Below, piece after piece: positions 34,888 to 42,816 of a stretch of DNA of 64,000 bases (its first letter is position 1; the number at the start of each line of letters is the position of its first letter). The stretch is from an uncultured Latescibacterota bacterium (lineage in GTDB: Bacteria > Latescibacterota > UBA2968). A program made the translations under genes and the position numbers. The notes under the pieces were generated by a model that was not told the origin of the DNA, searched no databases, and saw nothing but the letters and a program-made list of their open reading frames with translations. The DNA lies in assembly GCA_951812755.1 (NCBI GenBank), contig OX638329.1:1101339-1165338 (forward strand). The letters run 5' to 3'.

Positions 34888-36428
34888 TGCGCAAACAGAT
34901 TCTGTTTATCTTATCAACATTCGCGTTTTTGATGTATCCGCTGCCTCTTTCGGCACAGGATAGTACGGCGGGCGATCAAGCCCTTACCCCGGACTTTGAT
35001 GGGGATGGTCAGGTTGGCTTCCCCGACTTTTTGGCGTTTGCAGGTCAGTTTGGGGCGCGTCAGGGAGATGAGCGTTATGATGCCAGATACGATCTGGATG
35101 GCGATGGCGAAATTGGATTTTCCGATTTTCTGATTTTTAGCAGCAGTTTTGGCAAAAGTGGTGACGAGGCGGTGCCTGTTGACATTCCAGATGCGAAGCT
35201 GCGCGCTGTTATTGAGGATAGTCTCGGCAAGGCGAGCGGTGCGCCGATCACGCGGGCAGAGATGGCGACTTTGACGCGCCTTAGAGCACGGAATGCGAAT
35301 ATCAGGGATTTGACCGGGCTTGAGTTTGCCACCCGTTTGACATTCATGGATTTTGGTGATGAGATAGTGGAAGGACGTTATGCCAACAGCAATAGTATCT
35401 CGGATATTACGCCCTTATCAGACTTAACCAACCTGATGTATCTGAATCTTTCCGGCAACAGAATCTCGGACCTCACGCCTTTATCGGGTTTGACCAATCT
35501 GATATATCTGAGTCTTTCCCGCAATAGGCTCACGGATCTCACGCCCCTATCGGGTTTGACCGGCCTGGAATGGCTGTTTCTTACCGACAACAACATCCTG
35601 GATATCACGCCCTTATCGGGCTTGACCAATCTGGGAGTGCTGTATCTTTACAACAACAGTATCTCGGATGTTACGCCTCTATCGGACATGACCAGTCTGG
35701 AGAGGCTATATCTTTTCTCCAACAACATCTCGGACGTCACGCCCTTATCGGGTTTGACCAGCCTGAAATGGCTGTATCTTCACAACAACAGTATCTCGGA
35801 TGTTACGCCTCTATCGGGTTTGACCAGTCTGGAGAGGCTGTATCTTTACAGCAACAGGATCTCAGATATCACGCCTTTATCGGGCTTGACAAACCTGACA
35901 GGGCTGAGGCTTCACTATAACTACATCACGGACGTCACGCCCTTATCGGGTTTGACCAATCTGACATATCTGCGGCTTTCCTTCAACCCAAACATCTCAG
36001 ATGTCACGCCCTTATCGGGTTTGACCAATCTCACAGAGCTGTATCTTACCCGCACCAATATCTCAGATGCCAGGCCCCTATCGGGCTTGACAAACTTGAC
36101 ACGACTGTCTCTTGCCCGCACCAGTATCTCAGACGCCACGCCCTTATCGGGTTTGACCCGTCTGGAATGGCTGATTCTTTATCGCAACAGTGGTATCTCG
36201 GACCTCACGCCCTTATCGGGTTTGACCCGTCTGAGAGGGCTGGTTCTTTACGCCAATAGCATCTCGGACCTTTCGCCTCTTGTGGCAAATACGGGATTGG
36301 ACACTGGAGATTTGGTTGATCTGAGGGGTAATCCGTTGAGTACCATATCATACAGGACGCATATCCCAGTCCTTCAGGACAGAGGGGTTGTTGTGCGTTC
36401 TGAGAGCACATGGAGGCCGGACAACTGA
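34887..36428 (+). CDS. Secreted dockerin-like / leucine-rich-repeat protein (paralogue 2)
   Basis: A 513-residue exported protein. MRKQILFILSTFAFLMYPLP is the signal peptide. DFDGDGQVGFPDFLAF and DLDGDGEIGFSDFLIF (about residues 32-88) form the calcium-loop pair; the cohesin-like part of paralogue 1 is missing. A cap (IPDAKLRAVIEDSLGKASGA) leads to about 14 leucine-rich repeats of 22 residues and a C-terminal PLVANTGLDTGDLVDLRGNP cap. The ATG at 34887 overlaps the stop of paralogue 1 by one base and has AAAGGAG upstream, so translation is coupled. Extracellular protein binding is the likely role; the ligand is unknown. Confidence 0.88.
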   Translation: MRKQILFILSTFAFLMYPLPLSAQDSTAGDQALTPDFDGDGQVGFPDFLAFAGQFGARQGDERYDARYDLDGDGEIGFSDFLIFSSSFGKSGDEAVPVDIPDAKLRAVIEDSLGKASGAPITRAEMATLTRLRARNANIRDLTGLEFATRLTFMDFGDEIVEGRYANSNSISDITPLSDLTNLMYLNLSGNRISDLTPLSGLTNLIYLSLSRNRLTDLTPLSGLTGLEWLFLTDNNILDITPLSGLTNLGVLYLYNNSISDVTPLSDMTSLERLYLFSNNISDVTPLSGLTSLKWLYLHNNSISDVTPLSGLTSLERLYLYSNRISDITPLSGLTNLTGLRLHYNYITDVTPLSGLTNLTYLRLSFNPNISDVTPLSGLTNLTELYLTRTNISDARPLSGLTNLTRLSLARTSISDATPLSGLTRLEWLILYRNSGISDLTPLSGLTRLRGLVLYANSISDLSPLVANTGLDTGDLVDLRGNPLSTISYRTHIPVLQDRGVVVRSESTWRPDN

Positions 36429-37888
36429 TGCGTAAACAGATTCTGTTTATTTTATCGACATTCGCGCTTTTGATGTATCTGCTGCCTCTTTCGGCACAGA
36501 ATAGCACGGCGAGTGATCAAGCCCTTACTCCAGATTTTGATGGGGATGGTCAGGTTGGTTTCCCTGACTTTTTGGCGTTTGCAGGTCAGTTTGGAGCACG
36601 TCAGGGTGATGGGCGTTATGATGCCAGATACGATCTGGATGGCGATGGCGAAATTGGATTTTCCGATTTTCTGATTTTTAGTAGCAGTTTTGGCAAGGGC
36701 GGCGACGCGGTGGCGCTTGTTGTCATTCCGGATGAGAATCTGCGCGCTGCTATCGAGGATATTCTCGGCAAGGCGAGTGGCGCGCCGATCACGCGGGTTG
36801 AGATGGCGCGCGTGATACGTATTGAAGCAAGGAATGCGAATATCAGGGATTTGACCGGGCTTGAGTTTGCCCCCCGTTTGACATTCATGGATTTTGATGA
36901 TGAGATAGTGGAAGGGCAGTTTGTCAATAGCAACAGCATCTCGGATCTTACGCCCCTATCAGGCTTAACCAACCTGACGCATTTGTATCTTACCGACAAT
37001 GACATTTCGGATCTCGCGCCCTTATCGGACTTGACCAGTCTGGAGAGGCTGTATCTTACCGAAAACAGCATCTCGGATCTTACGCCCCTATCGGGCTTAA
37101 CCAATCTGACATCACTGAGGCTTTCCAGCAACATCATCACGGACCTCACGCCTCTATCGGATTTGACCGGTCTGATATCGCTGTTTCTTTCCAACAACAG
37201 TATCTCGGATCTCACATCCCTATCGAGCTTGACCAGTCTGGATCTACTGATTCTTAACTTCAATAGTATCACGGACCTCACGCCTCTATCGGGTTTGACC
37301 AGTCTGAGATACCTGTCTCTTTTCAGCAACAGTATCTCGGACGTCATGCCCTTATTGGGTTTGACCAGCCTGAAAACACTGGTTCTTTCCAGCAACAGGT
37401 TCACGGACCTCACGTCCCTATCGGGTTTGACCAGTCTGAACAGGCTGTATCTTAACGACAACAACATCACAGACGTCACGTCTCTATCGGGTTTGACTAA
37501 TCTGAGATTGCTGTCTCTTTCCGTCAATAGCATCTCGGACATTACACCCCTATCGGGTTTGGCCAACCTGACAGATTTGTCTCTTGATCGCAACGGGCTC
37601 ACGGACCTTACGCCCCTATCGAGCATGACCCGTTTGGAGAGGCTGATTCTTTTTTCCAACAGTATCTCGGACCTGTCGCCTCTGGTTGCAAACACGGGAT
37701 TGGGTACTGGAGATTTGGTTGATGTGGAGCGTAATCCGTTGAGTGCCATGTCATACCAAACGCATATTCCAATCCTTCAGGATAGAGGCGTTATTGTGCT
37801 TATTGGCGCGTCGAAATCCGCAGTGGAGAAGAAGGAATTGTTGGAGATTGAGGAATGGGAAAGAAAGGACGTGATCAGGTCAAGATGA
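36428..37888 (+). CDS. Secreted dockerin-like / leucine-rich-repeat protein (paralogue 3)
   Basis: A 486-residue exported protein with the same plan: signal peptide MRKQILFILSTFALLMYLLP, calcium-loop pair near residues 33-88, a cap IPDENLRAAIEDILGKASGA, about 14 leucine-rich repeats and a C-terminal cap. It ends in a basic, charged tail (KKELLEIEEWERKDVIRSR) that paralogue 2 lacks. The ATG at 36428 overlaps the paralogue 2 stop by one base. The gene has exactly the length of paralogue 4, 2750 bases further on, with near-identical ends but diverged middle repeats, as expected of a duplicated gene whose binding face is changing. Confidence 0.88.
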   Translation: MRKQILFILSTFALLMYLLPLSAQNSTASDQALTPDFDGDGQVGFPDFLAFAGQFGARQGDGRYDARYDLDGDGEIGFSDFLIFSSSFGKGGDAVALVVIPDENLRAAIEDILGKASGAPITRVEMARVIRIEARNANIRDLTGLEFAPRLTFMDFDDEIVEGQFVNSNSISDLTPLSGLTNLTHLYLTDNDISDLAPLSDLTSLERLYLTENSISDLTPLSGLTNLTSLRLSSNIITDLTPLSDLTGLISLFLSNNSISDLTSLSSLTSLDLLILNFNSITDLTPLSGLTSLRYLSLFSNSISDVMPLLGLTSLKTLVLSSNRFTDLTSLSGLTSLNRLYLNDNNITDVTSLSGLTNLRLLSLSVNSISDITPLSGLANLTDLSLDRNGLTDLTPLSSMTRLERLILFSNSISDLSPLVANTGLGTGDLVDVERNPLSAMSYQTHIPILQDRGVIVLIGASKSAVEKKELLEIEEWERKDVIRSR

Positions 37889-37917
37889 GTGTCTGTCTGA
37901 ATGAAGACGCTGTAATG

Positions 37918-37953
37918 AAAAAGAGCGAGTCTAAAAAGGCTCGCTCTTTTTTT
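37918..37953 (+). terminator. Bidirectional terminator after paralogue 3
   Basis: AAAAAGAGCGAG and CTCGCTCTTTTTTT form a long stem with flanking A and T tracts. It is identical to the terminator at 40668-40703. Confidence 0.85.
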
Positions 37954-37968
37954 GATAAATCGACGCGA

Positions 37969-38075
37969 TTATCCTGCCAATGCGCGCATGGTTTCGACAC
38001 ATCGGGTCAGGGCGGGTACGGGGTTTTCGGCGTCGGCTTCGTATTCGATGACGGCCATGCCGTCAAAGCCGCCTT
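37969..38075 (-). pseudogene. C-terminal fragment of the 40.7-kb isomerase gene
   Basis: Thirty-five codons on the minus strand, ending NPVPALTRCVETMRALAG and a stop, match the 3-prime end of the intact isomerase at 40719-40825. The reading frame is preserved and one difference near the stop is synonymous. The fragment has no start and is a by-product of the tandem duplication. Confidence 0.85.
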
Positions 38076-38083
38076 ACGGTCTG

Positions 38084-38112
38084 TTGACACCCTTTTGGAT
38101 TTGGGCTATATT
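38084..38112 (+). promoter_or_regulatory. Promoter of the HNH nuclease cassette
   Basis: TTGACA (38084-38089) and TATATT (38107-38112) are 17 bases apart, starting nine bases after the duplication breakpoint. A leader of about 115 AT-rich bases separates it from the first gene. Confidence 0.65.
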
Positions 38113-38233
38113 GCTTGAAAGAGCACTCTAAAATTTTTTGGCATACGACATTATAACACACAGATACAACAAACGCCACAGTTTGTAAAAATATAAAAAA
38201 TAATAACTTAAAAATCTATCCTGGAGTTCAATC

Positions 38234-38614
38234 ATGGCGACATTTACTGTTGATGAATTAGTCAAAGCTGCTGAGCAATTGCCTCAAATGGATTTGGAAA
38301 ATTTGACGGCGCAGGTACTCACACTCAAGGCAAGACGCACAGCACCAGAATTGTCAAAAAATGAAGCCGAGGTACTCCGGAATATCAATCGGGGAATGTC
38401 CGATGCGTTACAGAATCGATATCGAGAACTCATTGCTGGCAGACGGGCAGAAACACTGACCGAATCCGAACATGCCGAATTGCTTCACCTGACAAATCAG
38501 GTAGAAAAATATGATGCAGAACGGCTGAAATATCTTACCGAACTTGCCGGTATTCGAAAAATTTCTCTAACAGAACTTTTGGATGAACTCGGCATTGAAC
38601 CAGCCTATACATAA
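38234..38614 (+). CDS. Small helical protein paired with an HNH nuclease
   Basis: A 126-residue, mainly helical protein: FTVDELVKAAEQLPQMDLEN, then a central helix NRYRELIAGRRAETLTESEH and LLHLTNQVEKYDAERLKYLT at the end. Proteins with this LPQMDLENL start and ELIAGRRAETLTESEHAELL core are regularly encoded directly before a small HNH nuclease, suggesting an antitoxin or specificity partner. It starts at an ATG after TGGAG, has its own promoter and ends three bases before the HNH gene. Function is inferred from the pairing only. Confidence 0.75.
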   Translation: MATFTVDELVKAAEQLPQMDLENLTAQVLTLKARRTAPELSKNEAEVLRNINRGMSDALQNRYRELIAGRRAETLTESEHAELLHLTNQVEKYDAERLKYLTELAGIRKISLTELLDELGIEPAYT

Positions 38615-38617
38615 GCT

Positions 38618-39046
38618 GTGAACGAGAGACTGAAACAAGCTGTTATTCATCGTGCCCAAGGATGCTGTGAATACTGTCAGAGCCAGGCTCGTTTTGCAAC
38701 CCACCCATTCTCTATTGAGCATATTCATCCACTTAGTCGCGGAGGTGAAGATACGCTCAATAATTTGGCTTTGGCTTGCCAGGGATGTAATAACTACAAA
38801 TACACCAAAGTCGAAGCACCTGATCCCGTCAATGGTCAGCCTGTTCCACTCTTTCATCCAAGACAGCAACTTTGGATAGATCATTTTAGATGGGCGGATG
38901 GCTTCACCCACATTGTCGGTATTACGCCAACAGGTCGCGCGACTGTAGAGGCTTTACAATTGAATCGTAGAGGTCTAGTAAACTTGCGCCGAATCTTATT
39001 TTCCGCAGGTGCACACCCACCATTAAGTCCTGATCATAGTAGATAA
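38618..39046 (+). CDS. Small HNH endonuclease
   Basis: A 142-residue HNH nuclease starting at GTG 38618. CCEYCQSQARFATH gives the first Cys pair, SIEHIHPLSRGGEDTLNNLA the catalytic His and the Asn, and CQGCNNYK the second Cys pair. The C-terminus GITPTGRATVEALQLNRRGL is characteristic of a stand-alone HNH family common in cyanobacteria and other genomes with many mobile genes. DNA nicking or cutting is likely. It lies between the two copies of a duplicated leucine-rich-repeat gene, together with its small partner, as a self-contained cassette. Confidence 0.88.
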   Translation: MNERLKQAVIHRAQGCCEYCQSQARFATHPFSIEHIHPLSRGGEDTLNNLALACQGCNNYKYTKVEAPDPVNGQPVPLFHPRQQLWIDHFRWADGFTHIVGITPTGRATVEALQLNRRGLVNLRRILFSAGAHPPLSPDHSR

Positions 39047-39083
39047 ATTCCCATAAAAATTCCTCATCAATAAAGTACATTCA

Positions 39084-39119
39084 TTCTGGGCATAAAAAAT
39101 TCTGCTAATTATTTCGCAT
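39084..39119 (+). repeat. Right copy of the 36-bp direct repeat
   Basis: TTCTGGGCATAAAAAATTCT then GCTAATTATTTCGCAT, matching 31545-31580 at 33 of 36 positions. The 16-base box TGCTAATTATTTCGCA (39103-39118) is identical in both and lies about 60 bases upstream of paralogue 4. Confidence 0.7.
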
Positions 39120-39177
39120 AACTTTGCTGAAGTGATCAACTTTAATTGCGAGGAATGTGTAACAAAAGGAGAAACCG

Positions 39178-40638
39178 ATGCGCAAACAGAGTCTATTTAT
39201 TCTATCAACACTCGCGCTTTTGATGTATCCGCTGTCTCTTTCAGCACAGAATAGTACGTCGGACGGTCAAGCCCTTACCCCGGATTTTGATGGGGATGGT
39301 CAGGTTGGCTTCTCTGACTTTTTGGCGTTTGCAGGTCAGTTTGGAGCACGTCAGGGTGATGGGCGTTATGATGCCAGATACGATCTGGACAGCGATGGCG
39401 AAATTGGATTTTCCGATTTTCTGATTTTTAGCAGTAGCTTTGGCAAAAGCGGCGATGAAGTGGCGCTTGTTGTTATTCCGGATGTAAATCTGCGCGCTGT
39501 TATCGAGGATATTCTCGGCAAGGCGAGTGGTGTGCCGATCACGCGGGTTGAGATGGCGCGCGTGATGCGTATTGAGGCGAGGAATGCGAATATCAGGGAT
39601 TTGACCGGGCTTGAGTTTGCCCCCCATTTGACATTCCTGGATTTTGGTGATGAGATAGTGGAAAGGCAATCTGTCAATAGCAATAGCATCTCAGATCTTA
39701 CGTCTCTATCGGGTTTGACCGACCTGTCAGTGCTGAATCTTTCCGATAATGTCATCTCGGACATCACGCCGTTGTTGGGCTTGACCAATCTGACATTTCT
39801 GGATCTTCACGACAACAGCATCTCTGATCTTACGCCCCTATCAGGTTTGACCAGTGTGAGATGGCTGGATCTTTCCAGCAACAACATCACGGACCTCTCG
39901 GCCCTGTCGGGCTTGACCAATCTGGTACGATTGTGGCTTTACAACAACAGCATCTCGGATGTGTCCGCACTATCGAGATTGCCCGGGCTGAGATGGCTGT
40001 ATCTTTACAACAACAGCATCTCGGATATCACACCTTTGTCGGGCTTGGCCAACCTGAGAGATCTGTATCTTTCCTACAACGGTATCTCGGACCTTACGCC
40101 TCTATCTGGCTTGACCCGTCTGGATAGGCTGATTCTTTTTACCAACAGGATCTCGGACCTCACGCCTTTATCGGGTTTGACCAGTCTGAGATTGCTGTCT
40201 CTTTCCGACAACAGGATCTCGGACCTCACACCTTTATCGGGCTTGACCAATCTGACAACATTGTATCTTTCCATCAACAGGATCTCGGACCTCACACCTC
40301 TATCGGGCTTGACCAATCTGACAGATCTGACTCTTGATCGCAACAATATCTCGGATATTATGCCCCTATCGGGTTTGACCCGTCTGGATAGGCTGGTTCT
40401 TTTTACCAACAGTATCTCGGACCTGTCGCCTCTGGTTGCAAACACGGGATTGGGTACTGGAGATTTGGTTGATGTGGAGCGTAATCCGTTGAGTGCCATG
40501 TCATACCAAACGCATATTCCAGCTCTTCAGGATAGAGGCGTTATTGTGCTTATTGGTGCGCCGAAATCCGCAGTGGAGAAGAAGGAATTGTTGGAGATTG
40601 AGGAATGGGAAAGAAAGGACGTGATCAGGTCAAGATGA
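39178..40638 (+). CDS. Secreted dockerin-like / leucine-rich-repeat protein (paralogue 4)
   Basis: A 486-residue exported protein, duplicate of paralogue 3. Signal peptide MRKQSLFILSTLALLMYPLS, calcium-loop pair DFDGDGQVGFSDFLAF and DLDSDGEIGFSDFLIF, cap IPDVNLRAVIEDILGKASGV, about 14 leucine-rich repeats of 22 residues and the tail EIEEWERKDVIRSR. The N- and C-terminal parts are almost the same as paralogue 3, while several central repeats differ at exposed positions. It has its own AAAGGAG and a TGCTAATTATTTCGCA box upstream, so it may be regulated with the TlpA gene. A terminator follows. Confidence 0.88.
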   Translation: MRKQSLFILSTLALLMYPLSLSAQNSTSDGQALTPDFDGDGQVGFSDFLAFAGQFGARQGDGRYDARYDLDSDGEIGFSDFLIFSSSFGKSGDEVALVVIPDVNLRAVIEDILGKASGVPITRVEMARVMRIEARNANIRDLTGLEFAPHLTFLDFGDEIVERQSVNSNSISDLTSLSGLTDLSVLNLSDNVISDITPLLGLTNLTFLDLHDNSISDLTPLSGLTSVRWLDLSSNNITDLSALSGLTNLVRLWLYNNSISDVSALSRLPGLRWLYLYNNSISDITPLSGLANLRDLYLSYNGISDLTPLSGLTRLDRLILFTNRISDLTPLSGLTSLRLLSLSDNRISDLTPLSGLTNLTTLYLSINRISDLTPLSGLTNLTDLTLDRNNISDIMPLSGLTRLDRLVLFTNSISDLSPLVANTGLGTGDLVDVERNPLSAMSYQTHIPALQDRGVIVLIGAPKSAVEKKELLEIEEWERKDVIRSR

Positions 40639-40667
40639 GTGTCTGTCTGAATGAAGACGCTGTAATG

Positions 40668-40703
40668 AAAAAGAGCGAGTCTAAAAAGGCTCGCTCTTTT
40701 TTT
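40668..40703 (+). terminator. Bidirectional terminator between paralogue 4 and the isomerase
   Basis: Same AAAAAGAGCGAG / CTCGCTCTTTTTTT stem as at 37918-37953; it serves two convergent genes. Confidence 0.85.
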
Positions 40704-40718
40704 GATAAATTGACGCGA

Positions 40719-41468
40719 TTAGCCCGCCAATGCGCGCATGGTTTCGACGCATCGGGTCAGGGCGGGTACGGGGTTTTCGACGTCGGCTTCGTATTCGATG
40801 ACGGCCATGCCGTCAAAGCCGCCTTTTTCGAGGCCGGCGACAAAGGCCGGGAGGTCGAGCGTGCCTTCGCCGACGACGGTGTCGTGCCATTGGCCGTTGG
40901 GGTCAAAGACGAAGTCTTTGTAGTGGATGCCGTAGATTTGTCCGGCGAAGTCTTCTGTCCATTTGACGGGGTTGCCCTGACGGGGACCGATTTGCAAGGC
41001 CCAGGCTGTGTCGATGCACAGGCCAACTTCGGGCGCGCCGAGGCCGATGAGGTGTTTGAGTACGCCGGGTTGTCCGCCAAAGTGATATCCGCCGTGACAG
41101 TGAATGCCCACGCGTATGCCGTATTCTCGACACCATGCGCGTACTTGTGTGATGGCTTTGGGGTAGGATTCGAGCTGGAAATGGCAGGAGATGTGTTTGG
41201 CGCCGGCAATGGCGGCGCATTCAAAGAAGGATTTTTCAGCGGGGTTGCCCGTGAAGGTTTGTACGCCGATGGAGATGACGGATACACCTGCGTCGTTGTA
41301 GGTTTTGACGATGTCTTTCCATGCGTCGGGGTTTTGGAAGTCGGCGTGAGCACCACAGACTTCGATTTTGTCGAGGCCGATGTCTTTTACTTTTTGGGCG
41401 ACGTCGGCGTTGTCTTTGAAGTAGCGAAAACAAAAACTTTGGACTCCGTAATCCAGTGCTGCACTCAT
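40719..41468 (-). CDS. Sugar phosphate isomerase/epimerase family TIM barrel
   Basis: A 249-residue member of the xylose-isomerase-like superfamily. MSAALDYGVQSFCFRYFKDN opens the barrel; VGIHCHGGYHFGG, EVGLCIDTAWALQIGP and IYGIHYKDFVFDPNG hold the metal-binding His and Asp residues, and a late Glu lies in MAVIEYEAD. Sugar or inositol isomerisation is likely. The ATG at 41468 has AAGGAG upstream; an earlier in-frame start (41540) would overlap the nucleoside-hydrolase gene. Part of its 3-prime end is duplicated at 37969-38075. It is transcribed after the nucleoside hydrolase with a 34-base gap. Confidence 0.88.
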   Translation of the reverse strand: MSAALDYGVQSFCFRYFKDNADVAQKVKDIGLDKIEVCGAHADFQNPDAWKDIVKTYNDAGVSVISIGVQTFTGNPAEKSFFECAAIAGAKHISCHFQLESYPKAITQVRAWCREYGIRVGIHCHGGYHFGGQPGVLKHLIGLGAPEVGLCIDTAWALQIGPRQGNPVKWTEDFAGQIYGIHYKDFVFDPNGQWHDTVVGEGTLDLPAFVAGLEKGGFDGMAVIEYEADVENPVPALTRCVETMRALAG

Positions 41469-41502
41469 GTAAAACTCCTTGTATTGGGTTGTGTGTGACA
41501 GT

Positions 41503-42417
41503 CTAACCAGCTTTTTCCAGTTTTTTGAATACGTCGGCAAAGATGGCGTTGCGGTTGAGTTGCGTGGCTACGCGCATGAAATGCCGATTGGGGTCATGGC
41601 TCCAGGTTATTTGATCGGTGAGTATGGGGCTGTGTACCAGTTGGGTTGTGACCCAGTTTGGGTTGACGAGATAAGCGGTGGCCGAGAGGTCCCAGATTTC
41701 TTTTGCCCATGCATAGTGGTCTTTGTGGTAGCCGCGGACGGTTTCGGTGAGGAAGTCGCCTATGGCGCTTTTGCCCGCCACATGGGTTTCGAGTTCGGGC
41801 AATGTGGTGAGGAGGTGAGAGGCGACATTGCGGCAGGGGATTTGGACGAGGGGTACGCCGCTGTCAAAGATGATGCGCGCGGCGAGGATGTCTTGTCTCA
41901 GGTTAAATTCGAGGGTGTTGGCCCAGTTGTGTTCGTGTCCGCCCAGCCAGACGACGACGATGCGGTTGATGATTTCGGGTTCGAGTAGGATGGCGGAGGC
42001 TACGTTGGTTATGGCGCCGATGGCTGCGACGTAGAGCGGGGCATTGGATGCCATGGCTTTGTCGATGAGGTCGCGCACGGCGTCGTTGTCTTGCGGTGTG
42101 TCTGGTTCTGTGAGGTAGTTTGTGGAGCCGCGAAATACGAGGTTGTCGTTGGGGATGTTGAGGCGGTTGAGGAGGCGGATGATTTCTTCATAGCTTCGTT
42201 CCATGCCGTCGCCCGGTCCGCTGGAACGCTGGTTGTGAAACGGCGCGGCATAGAGGGCTTCAACCGAGATTTTCTCGGGCGATAAGAGCGCGTGTGCTAC
42301 GGCGAATTGATCATCGACTTCGTTATAAGTATCCGTGTCGAGCACCACGCGCACTTTGCCTGATGGCAGTGCTAATCTGTCGATGCGCTGAGCGTGTGTG
42401 AGGGTAGGGAAGTTCAT
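41503..42417 (-). CDS. Inosine-uridine-preferring nucleoside hydrolase family protein
   Basis: A 304-residue protein that should cut the N-glycosidic bond of nucleosides to give ribose and base. VVLDTDTYNEVDDQFAVAHA contains the aspartate cluster that binds calcium, normally written D-T-D-x-G-x-D-D; here the glycine is replaced (DTDTYNEVDD). VAAIGAITNVASAIL and VWLGGHEHNW supply further active-site residues. It has weak ribosome-binding signals. It precedes the isomerase in the same direction; the two could handle a nucleoside-derived pentose, which is inference. Confidence 0.88.
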   Translation of the reverse strand: MNFPTLTHAQRIDRLALPSGKVRVVLDTDTYNEVDDQFAVAHALLSPEKISVEALYAAPFHNQRSSGPGDGMERSYEEIIRLLNRLNIPNDNLVFRGSTNYLTEPDTPQDNDAVRDLIDKAMASNAPLYVAAIGAITNVASAILLEPEIINRIVVVWLGGHEHNWANTLEFNLRQDILAARIIFDSGVPLVQIPCRNVASHLLTTLPELETHVAGKSAIGDFLTETVRGYHKDHYAWAKEIWDLSATAYLVNPNWVTTQLVHSPILTDQITWSHDPNRHFMRVATQLNRNAIFADVFKKLEKAG

Positions 42418-42444
42418 GGATATTTTATTTTTTAAGTGGTTCAG

Positions 42445-42816
42445 CTAAGGTGTTGGTTGAATAGCGACATGGCCACCATCCATAACTTGAATGTGCAGGT
42501 CATAACCGTCGAGTAAAGCCATTCCCACAAGCGGTGTTGTATCTACCGAGCCTGTCTCAATATATCTTGGCTGGCCATCCCACAGCACTGTGACTCCATA
42601 GATATCGAAGATGTCTTCAGTGCCATTGGCTAATATTGCTCGACCGCGACTTAGGCGAGTCAGTCCCAGTGCCGTGATGAGAACAGGTGGCAACGTGAGG
42701 AAACCGTTGAAACCCGTGTCAATGACGGCGTTAATCTCGCGCTCCTGTCCTGCTGGGCCTTGTACCAAAAGATGAATAACTGCTTCGTAGTCGGGATTGA
42801 CAATGCCCGTGATCAT
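42445..42816 (-). CDS. Clan AA (retropepsin-like) aspartic protease
   Basis: A 123-residue protein with the aspartic-protease signature AVIDTGFNGFLTLP (D-T-G followed by a hydrophobic stretch) and a later LVGMALLDGYDLHIQVMDGG, which corresponds to the hydrophobic-G-x pattern of single-domain retropepsins. It would act as a homodimer. The ATG at 42816 overlaps the upstream gene as ATGA and has GAGG before it; an in-frame start 21 codons earlier has none. Bacterial stand-alone proteases of this type are often paired with a small unknown protein, as here. Substrate unknown. Confidence 0.82.
   Translation of the reverse strand: MITGIVNPDYEAVIHLLVQGPAGQEREINAVIDTGFNGFLTLPPVLITALGLTRLSRGRAILANGTEDIFDIYGVTVLWDGQPRYIETGSVDTTPLVGMALLDGYDLHIQVMDGGHVAIQPTP

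Larger units (their letters stand above)
36428..38075 (+). repeat. Left copy of a 1.65-kb tandem duplication
   Basis: Every landmark here recurs 2750 bases downstream: gene start (36428/39178), gene stop (37888/40638), terminator (37918/40668), the isomerase stop codon (37969/40719) and the end of similarity (38075/40825). The last 187 bases after the gene differ at only about five positions. Similarity ends abruptly inside the isomerase sequence. Confidence 0.85.
39178..40825 (+). repeat. Right copy of the 1.65-kb tandem duplication
   Basis: This copy continues without a break into the intact isomerase gene (minus strand, 40719-41468), so it is probably the parental arrangement. The left copy at 36428-38075 is cut inside that gene. 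Confidence 0.8.

Noticed and set aside
36616-37749. Long minus-strand frame (377 codons) opposite leucine-rich-repeat paralogue 3, and similar ones at 33900-34751 and 40074-40499
   Set aside because: They arise from the periodic sense sequence, lack ribosome-binding sites and repeat the same composition as the sense repeats.
31698-40638. Cellulosome
   Set aside because: There are no glycoside hydrolases or carbohydrate-binding modules with the dockerin-like domains, so only a general assembly is proposed.
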